NCBI GenBank assembly: GCA_023399295.1
Contig: JAEWQF010000056.1
Coordinates: 1 to 18,279 of the forward strand
Reading direction: 5' to 3'
Source: Bacteroidota bacterium
GTDB lineage: Bacteria > Bacteroidota > Bacteroidia > Bacteroidales > Dysgonomonadaceae
DNA length: 18,279 nt
This document shows, piece after piece, positions 1 to 7,147 of this stretch. The position numbers were made by a program, and so were the translations under genes. Position 1 is the first letter of the stretch, and each line of letters opens with the position of its first letter. The notes beneath the pieces were generated by a model. It was given only the letters and a program-made list of their open reading frames with translations. It had not been told where the DNA came from and searched no databases.

Positions 1-2
1 CG

Positions 3-76
3 CTCTTCAGGTTGGACTTGAACCAACGACCCTCTGATTAACAGTCAGATGCTCTAACCGACTGAGCTACTGAAGA
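3..76 (-). tRNA. tRNA-Asn (anticodon GTT)
   Basis: Read on the minus strand the segment folds as a full 74-base cloverleaf. The acceptor stem is TCTTCAG/CTGAAGA (76-70 with 10-4), with discriminator G at 3. The D arm is GCTC/GAGC, the anticodon stem is TCTGA/TCAGA around loop CTGTTAA, and the T arm is GTTGG/CCAAC around TTCAAGT. Anticodon GTT reads the AAY asparagine codons. The CCA end is not encoded. The gene lies downstream of miaA on the same strand but has its own promoter-like element. tRNA-Asn is not a MiaA substrate, because it reads ANN rather than UNN codons, so the adjacency is not a functional link. Confidence 0.97.
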
Positions 77-104
77 ATTTTATTTCCCTCTCAGAAAAGT
101 GATG

Positions 105-135
105 CAAAAGTAGCACATTTATCCCAATAATCCAA
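105..135 (-). promoter_or_regulatory. Bacteroidota-type promoter of tRNA-Asn
   Basis: On the minus strand TACTTTTG (112-105) matches the -7 consensus TAnnTTTG. A TTG at 135-133 lies 20 bases upstream, fitting the -33 element. Transcription would start about 20-25 bases before the mature tRNA 5' end at 76. The assignment is motif-based only. Confidence 0.6.
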
Positions 136-195
136 CAACAGAACAGAAAAAGTTAGGGTGAAAAAAGGTGTGGTCATAAATGAAACAGCGCATGG

Positions 196-1110
196 TCACT
201 GCTTCTCTACAAGCAGCTGCGACACCAATGCCATTACATCGGTCTCCTTTTCAGTGAGATTAACCCAGTGAATCTCTTTGTCTCTGTTGAACCAGGTAAG
301 CTGCTTGCGGGCATAGTTGCGGGTGTGTTGCTTCATCTTTTCTACAGCCTGTTCCAGACTCCAATCACCATCGAAATAACGAAACATCTCCTTATAACCA
401 ACCGTATTGAGTGCATTGAGATGACGCATCGGATAAAAACCACGGGCCTCATCAAGCAACCCCTCCTGCATCATTTCATCCACACGACTATTGATGCGGT
501 CGTAGAGTTCATCACGATCACGTGTGAATCCGACCTTCACAATCCGGAATGACCTTGTTTTGTCGGGCTTGGTACGCAGAACGGAATAGGGCTTACCGGC
601 CATCAGACAAATCTCAAGCGCATGAATCACCCGCTGTGGGTTCTTGAGATCTACCTGGTCGTAGAAAACCGGATCAAGCAACTTCAATTGTTGACGAATG
701 GGATCCAGTCCCTCCCGTTTGTAAAGACCCCGCAGTTCCTGTCGCAAGGCTTCATCCACCGTGGGCAACTCATCCATCCCCTTGCATACGGCATCGATGT
801 ACATCATGGAACCACCTGAGAGGATCACCACCGGATGCTGTGCGAAGAGCACTTTCACGAGGGATAGTACCTCCTGCTCATAGGCAGAGGCGCTGTAATA
901 GCTCTCCGGCGCCAGCTCGCCCACGAAATAGTGGGTTATCTGTTGCATTTGCTGAGGGGTTGGTGCCGCTGTCGCAATCCGCATGCCACGATAGATCTGG
1001 CGTGAGTCTGCCGACACCACAGCAGTGTTGAGGTTCTTTGCCAGGCGAATGCTCCACTCGGTTTTCCCCACACCCGTGGGGCCGAGCAACACGAGCAGGG
1101 TATTCATCAT
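196..1110 (-). CDS. miaA: tRNA dimethylallyltransferase MiaA
   Basis: MiaA transfers a dimethylallyl group from DMAPP to N6 of A37 in tRNAs that read UNN codons, the first step of ms2i6A synthesis in the cytoplasm. The 304-residue protein has the expected length. It opens with a P-loop, GPTGVGKT at residues 10-17, followed by the substrate-binding segment SADSRQIYRGM around 33-43. The GGSMMYIDA segment near residue 100 and the NTVGYKEMF segment toward the C-terminus are also family-typical. Two consecutive Met codons open the frame, so the start could be one codon later. It begins 9 bases after the stop of the upstream minus-strand gene (1120-1677), so the two are probably co-transcribed. No clear terminator hairpin was seen between it and the tRNA. 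Confidence 0.97.
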   Translation of the reverse strand: MMNTLLVLLGPTGVGKTEWSIRLAKNLNTAVVSADSRQIYRGMRIATAAPTPQQMQQITHYFVGELAPESYYSASAYEQEVLSLVKVLFAQHPVVILSGGSMMYIDAVCKGMDELPTVDEALRQELRGLYKREGLDPIRQQLKLLDPVFYDQVDLKNPQRVIHALEICLMAGKPYSVLRTKPDKTRSFRIVKVGFTRDRDELYDRINSRVDEMMQEGLLDEARGFYPMRHLNALNTVGYKEMFRYFDGDWSLEQAVEKMKQHTRNYARKQLTWFNRDKEIHWVNLTEKETDVMALVSQLLVEKQ

Positions 1111-1119
1111 AAGAAATTG

Positions 1120-1677
1120 TTAAAAAGGATCTCCCTCACTCAGATCACTGCCCAATCCCTCCAGGCCTTCGAAACCTTCCTTGTCAAGCTCTTCCATGTC
1201 GAAGCTCTCGTCACCGTAAAAGGATTCACCCGTATCAATCGACAGTGATTCTGCCTTGATCTCCTCAGGTGTCATGATCTGTCTGGGGGCCTCACCCACG
1301 GAGAGGGTGCAGCGTGGTTGGAGTTGTTTTTTACCGGTAATGATCTCCGACAGTTCGATATAAAGCGCCCTTTCAGTCAGGTAATCGAACACGAACATCA
1401 TCTTCTGTTTCTCATCTTCCAGAAAATCACCCAGCACACATTCTTCCATGATGTAGGAATCTTCATCAGAATAGGTATCCATCTCCACAAGGGTGATTTC
1501 CTTCTCTTTCCGCCATTTTTCGTCGCACAAAAAGAAAGAGGCCATCTCCTTGTCACTGAACCCGGTAGATGCCACAATCACCCGATAAAAATCAAGGAAG
1601 GTGGCATCAGAATCAATGGAAATTTCTCTTCTGAAGTCCTCCACTTCGTCGGAAAGTATAAGAAAAGTAAATATCAT
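1120..1677 (-). CDS. pRiA4b ORF-3-like (IS1096 passenger TnpR-like) family protein
   Basis: This 185-residue acidic soluble protein resembles the pRiA4b ORF-3-like family, often labelled 'IS1096 element passenger TnpR family' in Bacteroidota chromosomes. The N-terminal half (MIFTFLILSDEVEDFRREI, a DATFLDFYRVI segment, FFLCDEKWRKEKEI) carries the family pattern. The C-terminal third is rich in Glu, Asp, Ser and Gly and looks disordered. No catalytic motif or membrane segment was seen and its biochemical role is unknown. Despite the family label there is no transposase here. An in-frame TTG at 1701 would add eight residues, but the ATG at 1677 is preferred because a -7-like element (1706-1699) would then overlap the longer version. 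It precedes miaA by 9 bases. Confidence 0.75.
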   Translation of the reverse strand: MIFTFLILSDEVEDFRREISIDSDATFLDFYRVIVASTGFSDKEMASFFLCDEKWRKEKEITLVEMDTYSDEDSYIMEECVLGDFLEDEKQKMMFVFDYLTERALYIELSEIITGKKQLQPRCTLSVGEAPRQIMTPEEIKAESLSIDTGESFYGDESFDMEELDKEGFEGLEGLGSDLSEGDPF

Positions 1678-1698
1678 TGCGATTTCTGTTTGGTGATT

Positions 1699-1706
1699 CA
1701 AAGGTA
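1699..1706 (-). promoter_or_regulatory. -7 promoter element upstream of the pRiA4b-like gene and miaA
   Basis: On the minus strand TACCTTTG matches TAnnTTTG exactly and ends about 21 bases before the ATG at 1677. No good -33 TTG was found at the usual spacing, so support is partial. Confidence 0.4.
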
Positions 1707-1788
1707 ATAAAAAGTTTTAAATCTCTACCGCGTCGCACATTTTTAATCAACCCTCAGTTGAGATTCTGTTTCAAGCAACCGGTAATGA

Positions 1789-1819
1789 TTGTATTTTGGA
1801 TGAGAAATCTCTATCTTTG
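1789..1819 (+). promoter_or_regulatory. Bacteroidota-type promoter of rpoN
   Basis: TTG at 1789-1791 is followed after 20 bases by TATCTTTG at 1812-1819, a full match to TAnnTTTG. The rpoN ATG at 1842 lies 22 bases beyond. This places the rpoN start at 1842 rather than at upstream in-frame codons. The stretch 1678-1841 is a divergent promoter region shared with the minus-strand gene. Confidence 0.6.
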
Positions 1820-1841
1820 TTTCAAAAATAGACCATTTATT

Positions 1842-3293
1842 ATGGCGCTGAAACAGCAACAGGAACTAAAACAGTCACAGCGACTTTCTCCACTACAGAT
1901 GCAGGTGATCAAGCTGGTTGAGCTGAACACCGTGGAAGTGGAAGACCGCATCAAACAGGAAGTGGAGGATAATCCCGCACTGGAAACGGGAAACGATGAA
2001 CTGTTGAACGAGAAGGAAGGCGATGATCAGGAGATGGGAGGTGAGATCACGCAGGATGAGATCATGCTGGGTGACTATCTCTCCGATGAGGAGATACCCG
2101 ATTTTCACATGAGTCAGCGGGACCACAAAAATGAACCCAGCTTCATCGAACTCAGCTACTATGACGACCAATCGCTGATCGATTCACTCCTAGAACAACT
2201 CAGCCTCCTGGATATGGATGAACGGCGCCACACCATCGCCACCTACATCATCGGTAATCTCGATGAAAATGGCTACCTGTTGCGCGACCTGCAGGCCATC
2301 TCCGACGACCTGCTCTTCCAGCAACAACTAGAGGTGACACCGCTGCAACTGGAAGACCTGCTCTATGAGATACAGGATTTGGATCCTGCCGGTGTGGGTG
2401 CACGCAACTTGCAGGAGTGCCTGCTGCTGCAACTTGCCAGAAAAGAGCGTACCGGCCCGGTGAAACTGGCTGAATCCATACTGACCGATTATTTCGAAGA
2501 ATTCTCACGGAAACATTACGACAAGATCATCCAATTGATGGGTATCGAACAGGATGACCTGCGGGATGCCATTGAAGAGATCACCACACTCAATCCCAAA
2601 CCGGGCAACACCATGGGAGGAGCCTTGCAGACTGCCATGAACAACATCACCCCCGATTTTCTGGTCGACTCCGAAAACGGACAGGTATCCATCCAGCTCA
2701 ACAACAGCAACATACCAAGCCTGAAGGTAAACAACAGTTTTAGCGAGTTGCTCAAGGGGTATCATGAGAACCGGGAAAGCATGTCGGCCGACGACAAACA
2801 GGCAATGCTGTTCATGAAACAGAAGGTTGATTCAGCAAAGTGGTTCATTGATGCGGTCAAGCAGCGGCAGAACACCCTTCGGCGCACCATGGAGGCGATC
2901 GTGAAATTGCAGTATGATTTTTTTCTGAATGAGGATGAATCACAACTCAAACCGATGGTGCTAAAGGATGTGGCAGAACAGACCGGTTTTGATATCTCCA
3001 CCGTCTCACGGGTGAGCAACAGCAAGTACGTTCAAACCAACAACAGCATTTATCCACTGAAGTATTTCTTCTCAGAAGCTATGCAAACAACTGAGGGTGA
3101 AGATATATCATCGAGGGAAGTAAAGAAGATACTGAAAGAGAGCATCGATGTGGAAAACCCGAAACGGCCATTGACTGACGACCAGCTCACCCGGATTCTC
3201 AACGACAAAGGGTATCTGATTGCCCGCCGCACGGTTGCAAAATACCGTGAACAATTGAATATTCCTGTCTCTCGTTTACGAAAAAAAATATAA
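1842..3293 (+). CDS. rpoN: RNA polymerase sigma-54 factor RpoN
   Basis: RpoN directs core RNA polymerase to -24/-12 promoters and needs an AAA+ enhancer-binding activator to open them. The 483-residue protein shows the full architecture. Region I is Gln- and Leu-rich at the N-terminus (about 1-50, with QQQELKQSQRLSPLQM). An acidic region II linker follows (about 50-90), then the core-binding domain (about 105-300). A helix-turn-helix sits around 374-396 (LKDVAEQTGFDISTVSRVSN). The RpoN box for -24 recognition is ARRTVAKYR at 461-469. The frame extends further upstream, but those 55 residues are not RpoN-like and would cover the promoter, so ATG 1842 is chosen. No activator gene lies nearby. 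Its stop codon overlaps a -7-like element for the next gene. Confidence 0.97.
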   Translation: MALKQQQELKQSQRLSPLQMQVIKLVELNTVEVEDRIKQEVEDNPALETGNDELLNEKEGDDQEMGGEITQDEIMLGDYLSDEEIPDFHMSQRDHKNEPSFIELSYYDDQSLIDSLLEQLSLLDMDERRHTIATYIIGNLDENGYLLRDLQAISDDLLFQQQLEVTPLQLEDLLYEIQDLDPAGVGARNLQECLLLQLARKERTGPVKLAESILTDYFEEFSRKHYDKIIQLMGIEQDDLRDAIEEITTLNPKPGNTMGGALQTAMNNITPDFLVDSENGQVSIQLNNSNIPSLKVNNSFSELLKGYHENRESMSADDKQAMLFMKQKVDSAKWFIDAVKQRQNTLRRTMEAIVKLQYDFFLNEDESQLKPMVLKDVAEQTGFDISTVSRVSNSKYVQTNNSIYPLKYFFSEAMQTTEGEDISSREVKKILKESIDVENPKRPLTDDQLTRILNDKGYLIARRTVAKYREQLNIPVSRLRKKI

Positions 3294-3298
3294 CTTTG
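3291..3298 (+). promoter_or_regulatory. -7-like element overlapping the rpoN stop codon
   Basis: TAACTTTG matches TAnnTTTG exactly, and its first three bases are the rpoN TAA stop. It lies 37 bases before the ATG of the PAP2-like gene. No convincing -33 TTG was found at 19-20 bases upstream. Confidence 0.35.
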
Positions 3299-3335
3299 TC
3301 GGTTTATCAATAGCAAACCCATTGAAAGGATCAGG

Positions 3336-3950
3336 ATGAAAACGATTGCACACGTCATCTCCACCATATTCCAACCCTTGCTGATGCCCACCTTCGGGGT
3401 GATGCTCATTTTTGTCTACACCTATTTCGGTGTGATTTATCTGCCACAATTCTGGAAGATTTTGATCCCGGTGATCCTCTTTTCATTTGCGATACCTGGA
3501 CTTCTCATCTTCATGCTCTACCGCATGCGGATCATCTCCGACCTCTCACTGAAACATCGGCGCGAACGCTTTTACCCATACCTGATCACGCTCATCTCCT
3601 ACTCCGCCATGATCATCTACTATTTCAGGATGGGCATGCCGTCATGGTTCCTGATGATTATGGCTGCATCGGTAGCGATTATGGTAATTGCCATCCTGAT
3701 CACACTCAGCTGGAAGATAAGCGCCCACATGTTTGGTGTCGGCGGACTAATTGGTGGCGCCATGGCGGTAAGCTACTTTGTGGAGCTCTCCAACCCCTAT
3801 TACATGTTCATGGGTCTGTTCATCATTGCCGGACTGGTTGGCACCTCCCGTCTTATCCTGCGGCGACATACACTCTACCAGGTGATCGCGGGGTTTCTGC
3901 TGGGTTTCCTGGTTTCATTTCTCTTTGTTTGGTGCGGAACGGTATTGTGA
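3336..3950 (+). CDS. PAP2-like integral membrane protein
   Basis: This 204-residue, very hydrophobic protein has about six predicted membrane segments and looks like a PAP2 (phosphatidic acid phosphatase type 2) relative acting on lipid phosphates at the inner membrane. The three catalytic motifs are present in degraded form. KHRRERFYP at 73-81 stands for KX6RP. KISAH at 127-131 stands for PSGH and keeps the His. SR-X5-H-X3 at 171-181 is followed by Gln182 where Asp is canonical. Both catalytic histidines (H131, H178) are thus kept while other residues differ, so activity is uncertain. GAAAGGATCAGG just before the ATG is one of the better ribosome-binding sites here. Similar genes are common in Bacteroidota; substrate unknown. 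Confidence 0.7.
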   Translation: MKTIAHVISTIFQPLLMPTFGVMLIFVYTYFGVIYLPQFWKILIPVILFSFAIPGLLIFMLYRMRIISDLSLKHRRERFYPYLITLISYSAMIIYYFRMGMPSWFLMIMAASVAIMVIAILITLSWKISAHMFGVGGLIGGAMAVSYFVELSNPYYMFMGLFIIAGLVGTSRLILRRHTLYQVIAGFLLGFLVSFLFVWCGTVL

Positions 3951-3970
3951 CACAAATCGGATTTGGCTCA

Positions 3971-4000
3971 TTGACTTTCAAAAATATTGTATTATATTTA
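3971..4000 (+). promoter_or_regulatory. Probable gcvH promoter
   Basis: TTG at 3971-3973 is followed after 19 bases by TATATTTA at 3993-4000, which fits TAnnTTTG except for the last base. It lies 34 bases before the gcvH ATG in an AT-rich gap, which suggests gcvH is expressed separately from the upstream gene. Confidence 0.5.
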
Positions 4001-4034
4001 CCCAATCAAAATAATTTACTAAACTACGATTGCT

Positions 4035-4415
4035 ATGAATTTTCCTGAAAACGTAAAGTATTCCACTGACCACGAGTGGGTGCGCTTGGAAGAGGGCGAA
4101 GCCTTTGTTGGCATCACCGATTTTGCCCAAGATGAACTGGGTGAGATTGTTTACGTTGATGTAACAAGCCAGGGTGAGCACCTGTCACAAGGTGAGGTGT
4201 TTGGCAGTATCGAAGCGGTTAAGACTGTTTCAGACCTGATGATGCCGGTATCTGGCGAAGTACTGGAAGTGAACGCAAGGCTCGATGATGCTCCGGAACT
4301 TGTTAACAGCGATCCCTTTGGTGAGGGATGGATCATCCGGGTAGCCTTGAAGGATGTAGCTGAGTTGGATCAGTTGATGTCTGCCACCGCCTACCAGGAG
4401 TTCACTGGCAAGTAA
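4035..4415 (+). CDS. gcvH: Glycine cleavage system H protein
   Basis: GcvH is the lipoyl carrier protein of the glycine cleavage system. Its lipoyl arm shuttles the aminomethyl group from the P protein (GcvP) to the T protein (GcvT) and is then reoxidised by the L protein, feeding methylene-THF. The 126-residue length is typical. The lipoylated lysine is K63 in GSIEAVKTVSDL, and the N-terminus (YSTDHEWVRLEE) is classic. The other glycine cleavage genes are not in the window, so its partners are encoded elsewhere; in some bacteria the H protein also serves as a lipoate donor. It has its own promoter-like element and is closed by a strong terminator. Confidence 0.97.
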   Translation: MNFPENVKYSTDHEWVRLEEGEAFVGITDFAQDELGEIVYVDVTSQGEHLSQGEVFGSIEAVKTVSDLMMPVSGEVLEVNARLDDAPELVNSDPFGEGWIIRVALKDVAELDQLMSATAYQEFTGK

Positions 4416-4432
4416 ACAAACGATAACCTGCG

Positions 4433-4467
4433 GGGAATCACTGAACCGATAGTGATTCCCTTTTTTT
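4433..4467 (+). terminator. Rho-independent terminator of gcvH
   Basis: GGGAATCACT (4433-4442) pairs perfectly with AGTGATTCCC (4451-4460) around an 8-base loop, and seven T residues follow (4461-4467). It starts 17 bases after the gcvH stop and lies only 26 bases before purE. Confidence 0.9.
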
Positions 4468-4493
4468 AATCATCTCATCATTAGAAAAAAGAT

Positions 4494-5000
4494 ATGAAAC
4501 CATTGGTAAGCATCATCATGGGCAGCACCTCCGATCTGCCCGTCATGGAAAAAGCAGCTCAGTTCCTCAACGAGATGGAAATCCCCTTCGAGATCAACGC
4601 CCTCTCAGCACACCGCACACCCGAAGCGGTTGAGCGTTTCGCCAAAGGTGCATATGAGAGAGGCATCAAAGTGGTCATTGCGGCTGCCGGCATGGCAGCA
4701 CACCTCCCCGGTGTGATCGCCTCCATGACCACCCTGCCTGTGATTGGCGTGCCGATCAAAGCTTCTCTCGACGGACTGGATGCGTTGCTGGCCATCGTCC
4801 AGATGCCTCCCGGTATCCCGGTAGCCACTGTCGGCATCAATGGTGCGCTCAATGCGGCCATTCTGGCACTGCAGATAATTGCCACCGGTGATGAGACAGC
4901 ACAACAGAAGCTGAGAGCCTACAAGGAGGAGCTGAAGACAAAGATCACCCAGGCCAACGAAGAGCTGGCCAATGTCACGTACAAGTATAAAACGAACTGA
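4494..5000 (+). CDS. purE: N5-carboxyaminoimidazole ribonucleotide mutase (class I PurE)
   Basis: PurE converts N5-CAIR to CAIR in de novo purine synthesis and acts as an octamer in the cytoplasm. The 168-residue protein has GSTSD at 10-14 and the signature SAHRTP at 38-43, whose His is the catalytic acid/base. The AAAGMAAHLPGV and GVPIKASLDGLDALL segments are also typical. An A-rich AAAAAAG lies just upstream of the ATG. The gcvH terminator separates it from gcvH and no TAnnTTTG site was seen in the 26-base gap, so its transcription may depend on readthrough or an unrecognised promoter. The next gene follows after 2 bases and is probably co-translated. Confidence 0.96.
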   Translation: MKPLVSIIMGSTSDLPVMEKAAQFLNEMEIPFEINALSAHRTPEAVERFAKGAYERGIKVVIAAAGMAAHLPGVIASMTTLPVIGVPIKASLDGLDALLAIVQMPPGIPVATVGINGALNAAILALQIIATGDETAQQKLRAYKEELKTKITQANEELANVTYKYKTN

Positions 5001-5002
5001 TT

Positions 5003-7063
5003 ATGAGAAAAGTTATCTATATGCTCACATCTTTTTTCCTGCTGGGTGCCTGCACCCAGGGTAACCAAACCGGCAGTAACCCGGCGGACGACGGCATCGA
5101 TTCCACATTCGAGTACAAGGTAGACCGATTTGCCGACATCGAAATCCTGCGATACCCCGTGCCAGGATTCAACAGCCTCTCCCTTCAACAGAAGGAGCTG
5201 ATCTATTACCTGTCACAGGCAGCCCTCGAAGGACGTGACATCCTCTGGGACCAGCACAACCGTTACAACCTCACCATCCGCCGCGTATGCGAGGGGGTAT
5301 ATGAAAACTACATGGGCGACAAGTCATCCGATCAGTGGCAGTTGTTTGAGACCTACCTGAAACAGCTCTGGATGGCAAACGGCATCCACCACCACTACTC
5401 GGAAGACAAAATCATGCCCCTGTTCACAGAAGATTACTTCGTCTCCCTGGTGAAGAGCGTTGACCCGGGACGCATGCCTTTTCGCGACGGGATGGCTGCC
5501 GATGAGACCCTCAACGAGATCCTGCCGGTGATGTTCAACCCGGCGGTGATGCCCAAACGAATGAGCCAGACACCCGGCAGCGACATCGTGGCCACCTCGG
5601 CGGTCAACTTCTACGAGGGGGTGACTCAACAGGAGGTGGAGGCTTTTTACAATGCGATGAAGGATCCGGCGGACGAGACACCGCTCTCCTACGGGCTCAA
5701 CAGCAAGGTGACAAAGGTCGACGGCCAGGTGACCGAACAGGTCTGGAAGCTGGGAGGCATGTACGACAAAGCCATCGAACGGATCATCGGATGGCTTGAG
5801 AAAGCGGCAGCCGTGGCTGAAAACGACCACCAGAAAGAGGTGATCACACTGCTGATCGACTACTACCGCAGCGGCGACCTGCAAACGTTCGATGACTACT
5901 CGGTGAAATGGGTGACCGACACCCACTCGCGTGTCGACTTCATCAACGGTTTTATCGAGACCTATACCGACCCGCTTGGACTGAAAGCCTCCTGGGAAGC
6001 GATGGTCAACTTCAAGAGCGAGGAGGCATCCAAACGAACCCAAACCATCAGCGACAATGCCCAGTGGTTCGAAGACAACTCACCCATCGACAACCGCTTC
6101 AAGAAGGAAGAGGTGAAAGGGGTCTCCGCCAAGGTGATCACTGCTGCCATCCTTGGTGGCGACACCTACCCTGCAACCCCCATCGGCATCAACCTGCCCA
6201 ATGCCGACTGGATCCGGCGCGACCACGGCTCCAAGTCGGTCACCATCGACAACATCACCTACGCTTACGCCAAGGCTGCAGAGGGCAACGGGTTCAACGA
6301 AGAGTTCATGTGGAGCGACACCGAACGGGAGTTGGCCAAGCAATATGGCACCCTCACCGACAACCTCCATACCGACCTGCACGAATGTCTGGGACACGGC
6401 TCCGGCAAGCTGCTGCCCGGTGTCAGCAGCGATGTGCTACAAGCTTACGGCTCTCCACTAGAGGAGACACGTGCCGACCTGTTCGCACTCTATTACCTTG
6501 CCGACCCGAAGCTGGTGGAACTGGGACTACTGCCCGATGGCAATGCCTACAAGGCGGAATACTACTCCTACATCATGAACGGGGCAATGACACAACTCAC
6601 CCGCATCCAACCCGGAAAAGATATCGAACAGGCCCACATGCGCAACAGGGCACTCATCTCCCGCTGGGTGATCGAGAAAGGCAGCGAGGAGAAGGTGGTG
6701 GAACTGACCCAAAAGGAGGGCAAAACCTACGTGGTGGTGAACGACTACGAGAAGCTACGCGCACTTTTCGGCGAACTGCTGGCAGAGGTACAGCGGATCA
6801 AATCGGAAGGCGACTTCGAAGCCGGTAAGCAGCTGGTGGAAAGCTACGGCGTGAAGGTAGACCCCACGCTGCACGAAGAGGTGCTCACCCGCTATGAGGC
6901 GCTCAACCTGGCACCCTACAAAGGGTTCGTCAATCCGGTATACAAGCTGGTGACCGACGACGAGGGGAAGGTGACCGATGTCACCATCTCCTACGACGAG
7001 GACTACGTGCAGCAGCAGCTACGCTACTCACGCCAGTACTCGGTGCTGCCACTGAAAAACTAG
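5003..7063 (+). CDS. Dipeptidyl peptidase III-like zinc peptidase (M49), lipoprotein
   Basis: DPP III peptidases remove dipeptides from the N-termini of short peptides using one zinc ion. The 686-residue protein begins with a lipoprotein signal (MRKVIYMLTSFFLLGAC, modified Cys17), so it should be anchored in the cell envelope facing the periplasm or surface. The zinc motif HECLGH is at 460-465. The third ligand lies in EETRAD at 487-492, most likely E488 by comparison with EECRAE of other M49 enzymes. HECLGH, with Cys in the variable position, is the form I recall from the Bacteroides thetaiotaomicron enzyme. It starts 2 bases after purE and ends with a strong hairpin. A nutritional role in peptide use is an inference. 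Confidence 0.93.
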   Translation: MRKVIYMLTSFFLLGACTQGNQTGSNPADDGIDSTFEYKVDRFADIEILRYPVPGFNSLSLQQKELIYYLSQAALEGRDILWDQHNRYNLTIRRVCEGVYENYMGDKSSDQWQLFETYLKQLWMANGIHHHYSEDKIMPLFTEDYFVSLVKSVDPGRMPFRDGMAADETLNEILPVMFNPAVMPKRMSQTPGSDIVATSAVNFYEGVTQQEVEAFYNAMKDPADETPLSYGLNSKVTKVDGQVTEQVWKLGGMYDKAIERIIGWLEKAAAVAENDHQKEVITLLIDYYRSGDLQTFDDYSVKWVTDTHSRVDFINGFIETYTDPLGLKASWEAMVNFKSEEASKRTQTISDNAQWFEDNSPIDNRFKKEEVKGVSAKVITAAILGGDTYPATPIGINLPNADWIRRDHGSKSVTIDNITYAYAKAAEGNGFNEEFMWSDTERELAKQYGTLTDNLHTDLHECLGHGSGKLLPGVSSDVLQAYGSPLEETRADLFALYYLADPKLVELGLLPDGNAYKAEYYSYIMNGAMTQLTRIQPGKDIEQAHMRNRALISRWVIEKGSEEKVVELTQKEGKTYVVVNDYEKLRALFGELLAEVQRIKSEGDFEAGKQLVESYGVKVDPTLHEEVLTRYEALNLAPYKGFVNPVYKLVTDDEGKVTDVTISYDEDYVQQQLRYSRQYSVLPLKN

Positions 7064-7083
7064 CACTCCGGCAAATCTTTTTC

Positions 7084-7120
7084 AAATAAGCGTTTCGGTA
7101 ACCCCGAAACGCTTATTTTT
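7084..7120 (+). terminator. Terminator after the DPP III gene
   Basis: A perfect 15-base-pair inverted repeat (7084-7098 with 7104-7118) surrounds a 5-base loop, and the 3' arm runs into Ts up to 7120. The A-rich 5' arm and T-rich 3' arm make it potentially active on both strands, but only the plus strand has a gene ending here. Confidence 0.88.
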
Positions 7121-7121
7121 G
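7114..7121 (+). promoter_or_regulatory. -7-like element of folC inside the terminator tail
   Basis: TATTTTTG matches TAnnTTTG and coincides with the 3' arm and T-run of the preceding terminator. It ends 26 bases before the folC ATG, the usual distance in this window. A weak -33 (TTTC, spacer about 17) lies within the hairpin. Confidence 0.45.
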
Positions 7122-7147
7122 TATCACCTCCACAACAGTGATGACAT

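Noticed and set aside
1120..1677. Reading the 'IS1096 passenger TnpR' family name as a sign of an insertion sequence
   Set aside because: No transposase, terminal inverted repeats or target duplications are visible, and the gene sits in a normal chromosomal context with miaA.
1677..1841. N-terminal extension of rpoN by 55 codons
   Set aside because: The extension is not RpoN-like and covers a good TAnnTTTG promoter; the canonical region I starts at ATG 1842.
5908..6828. A 306-codon open frame on the plus strand inside the DPP III gene
   Set aside because: It lies in another frame of a well-supported gene; its product is a His/Arg/Gln-rich low-complexity string without domain features, as expected from GC-biased codon use.
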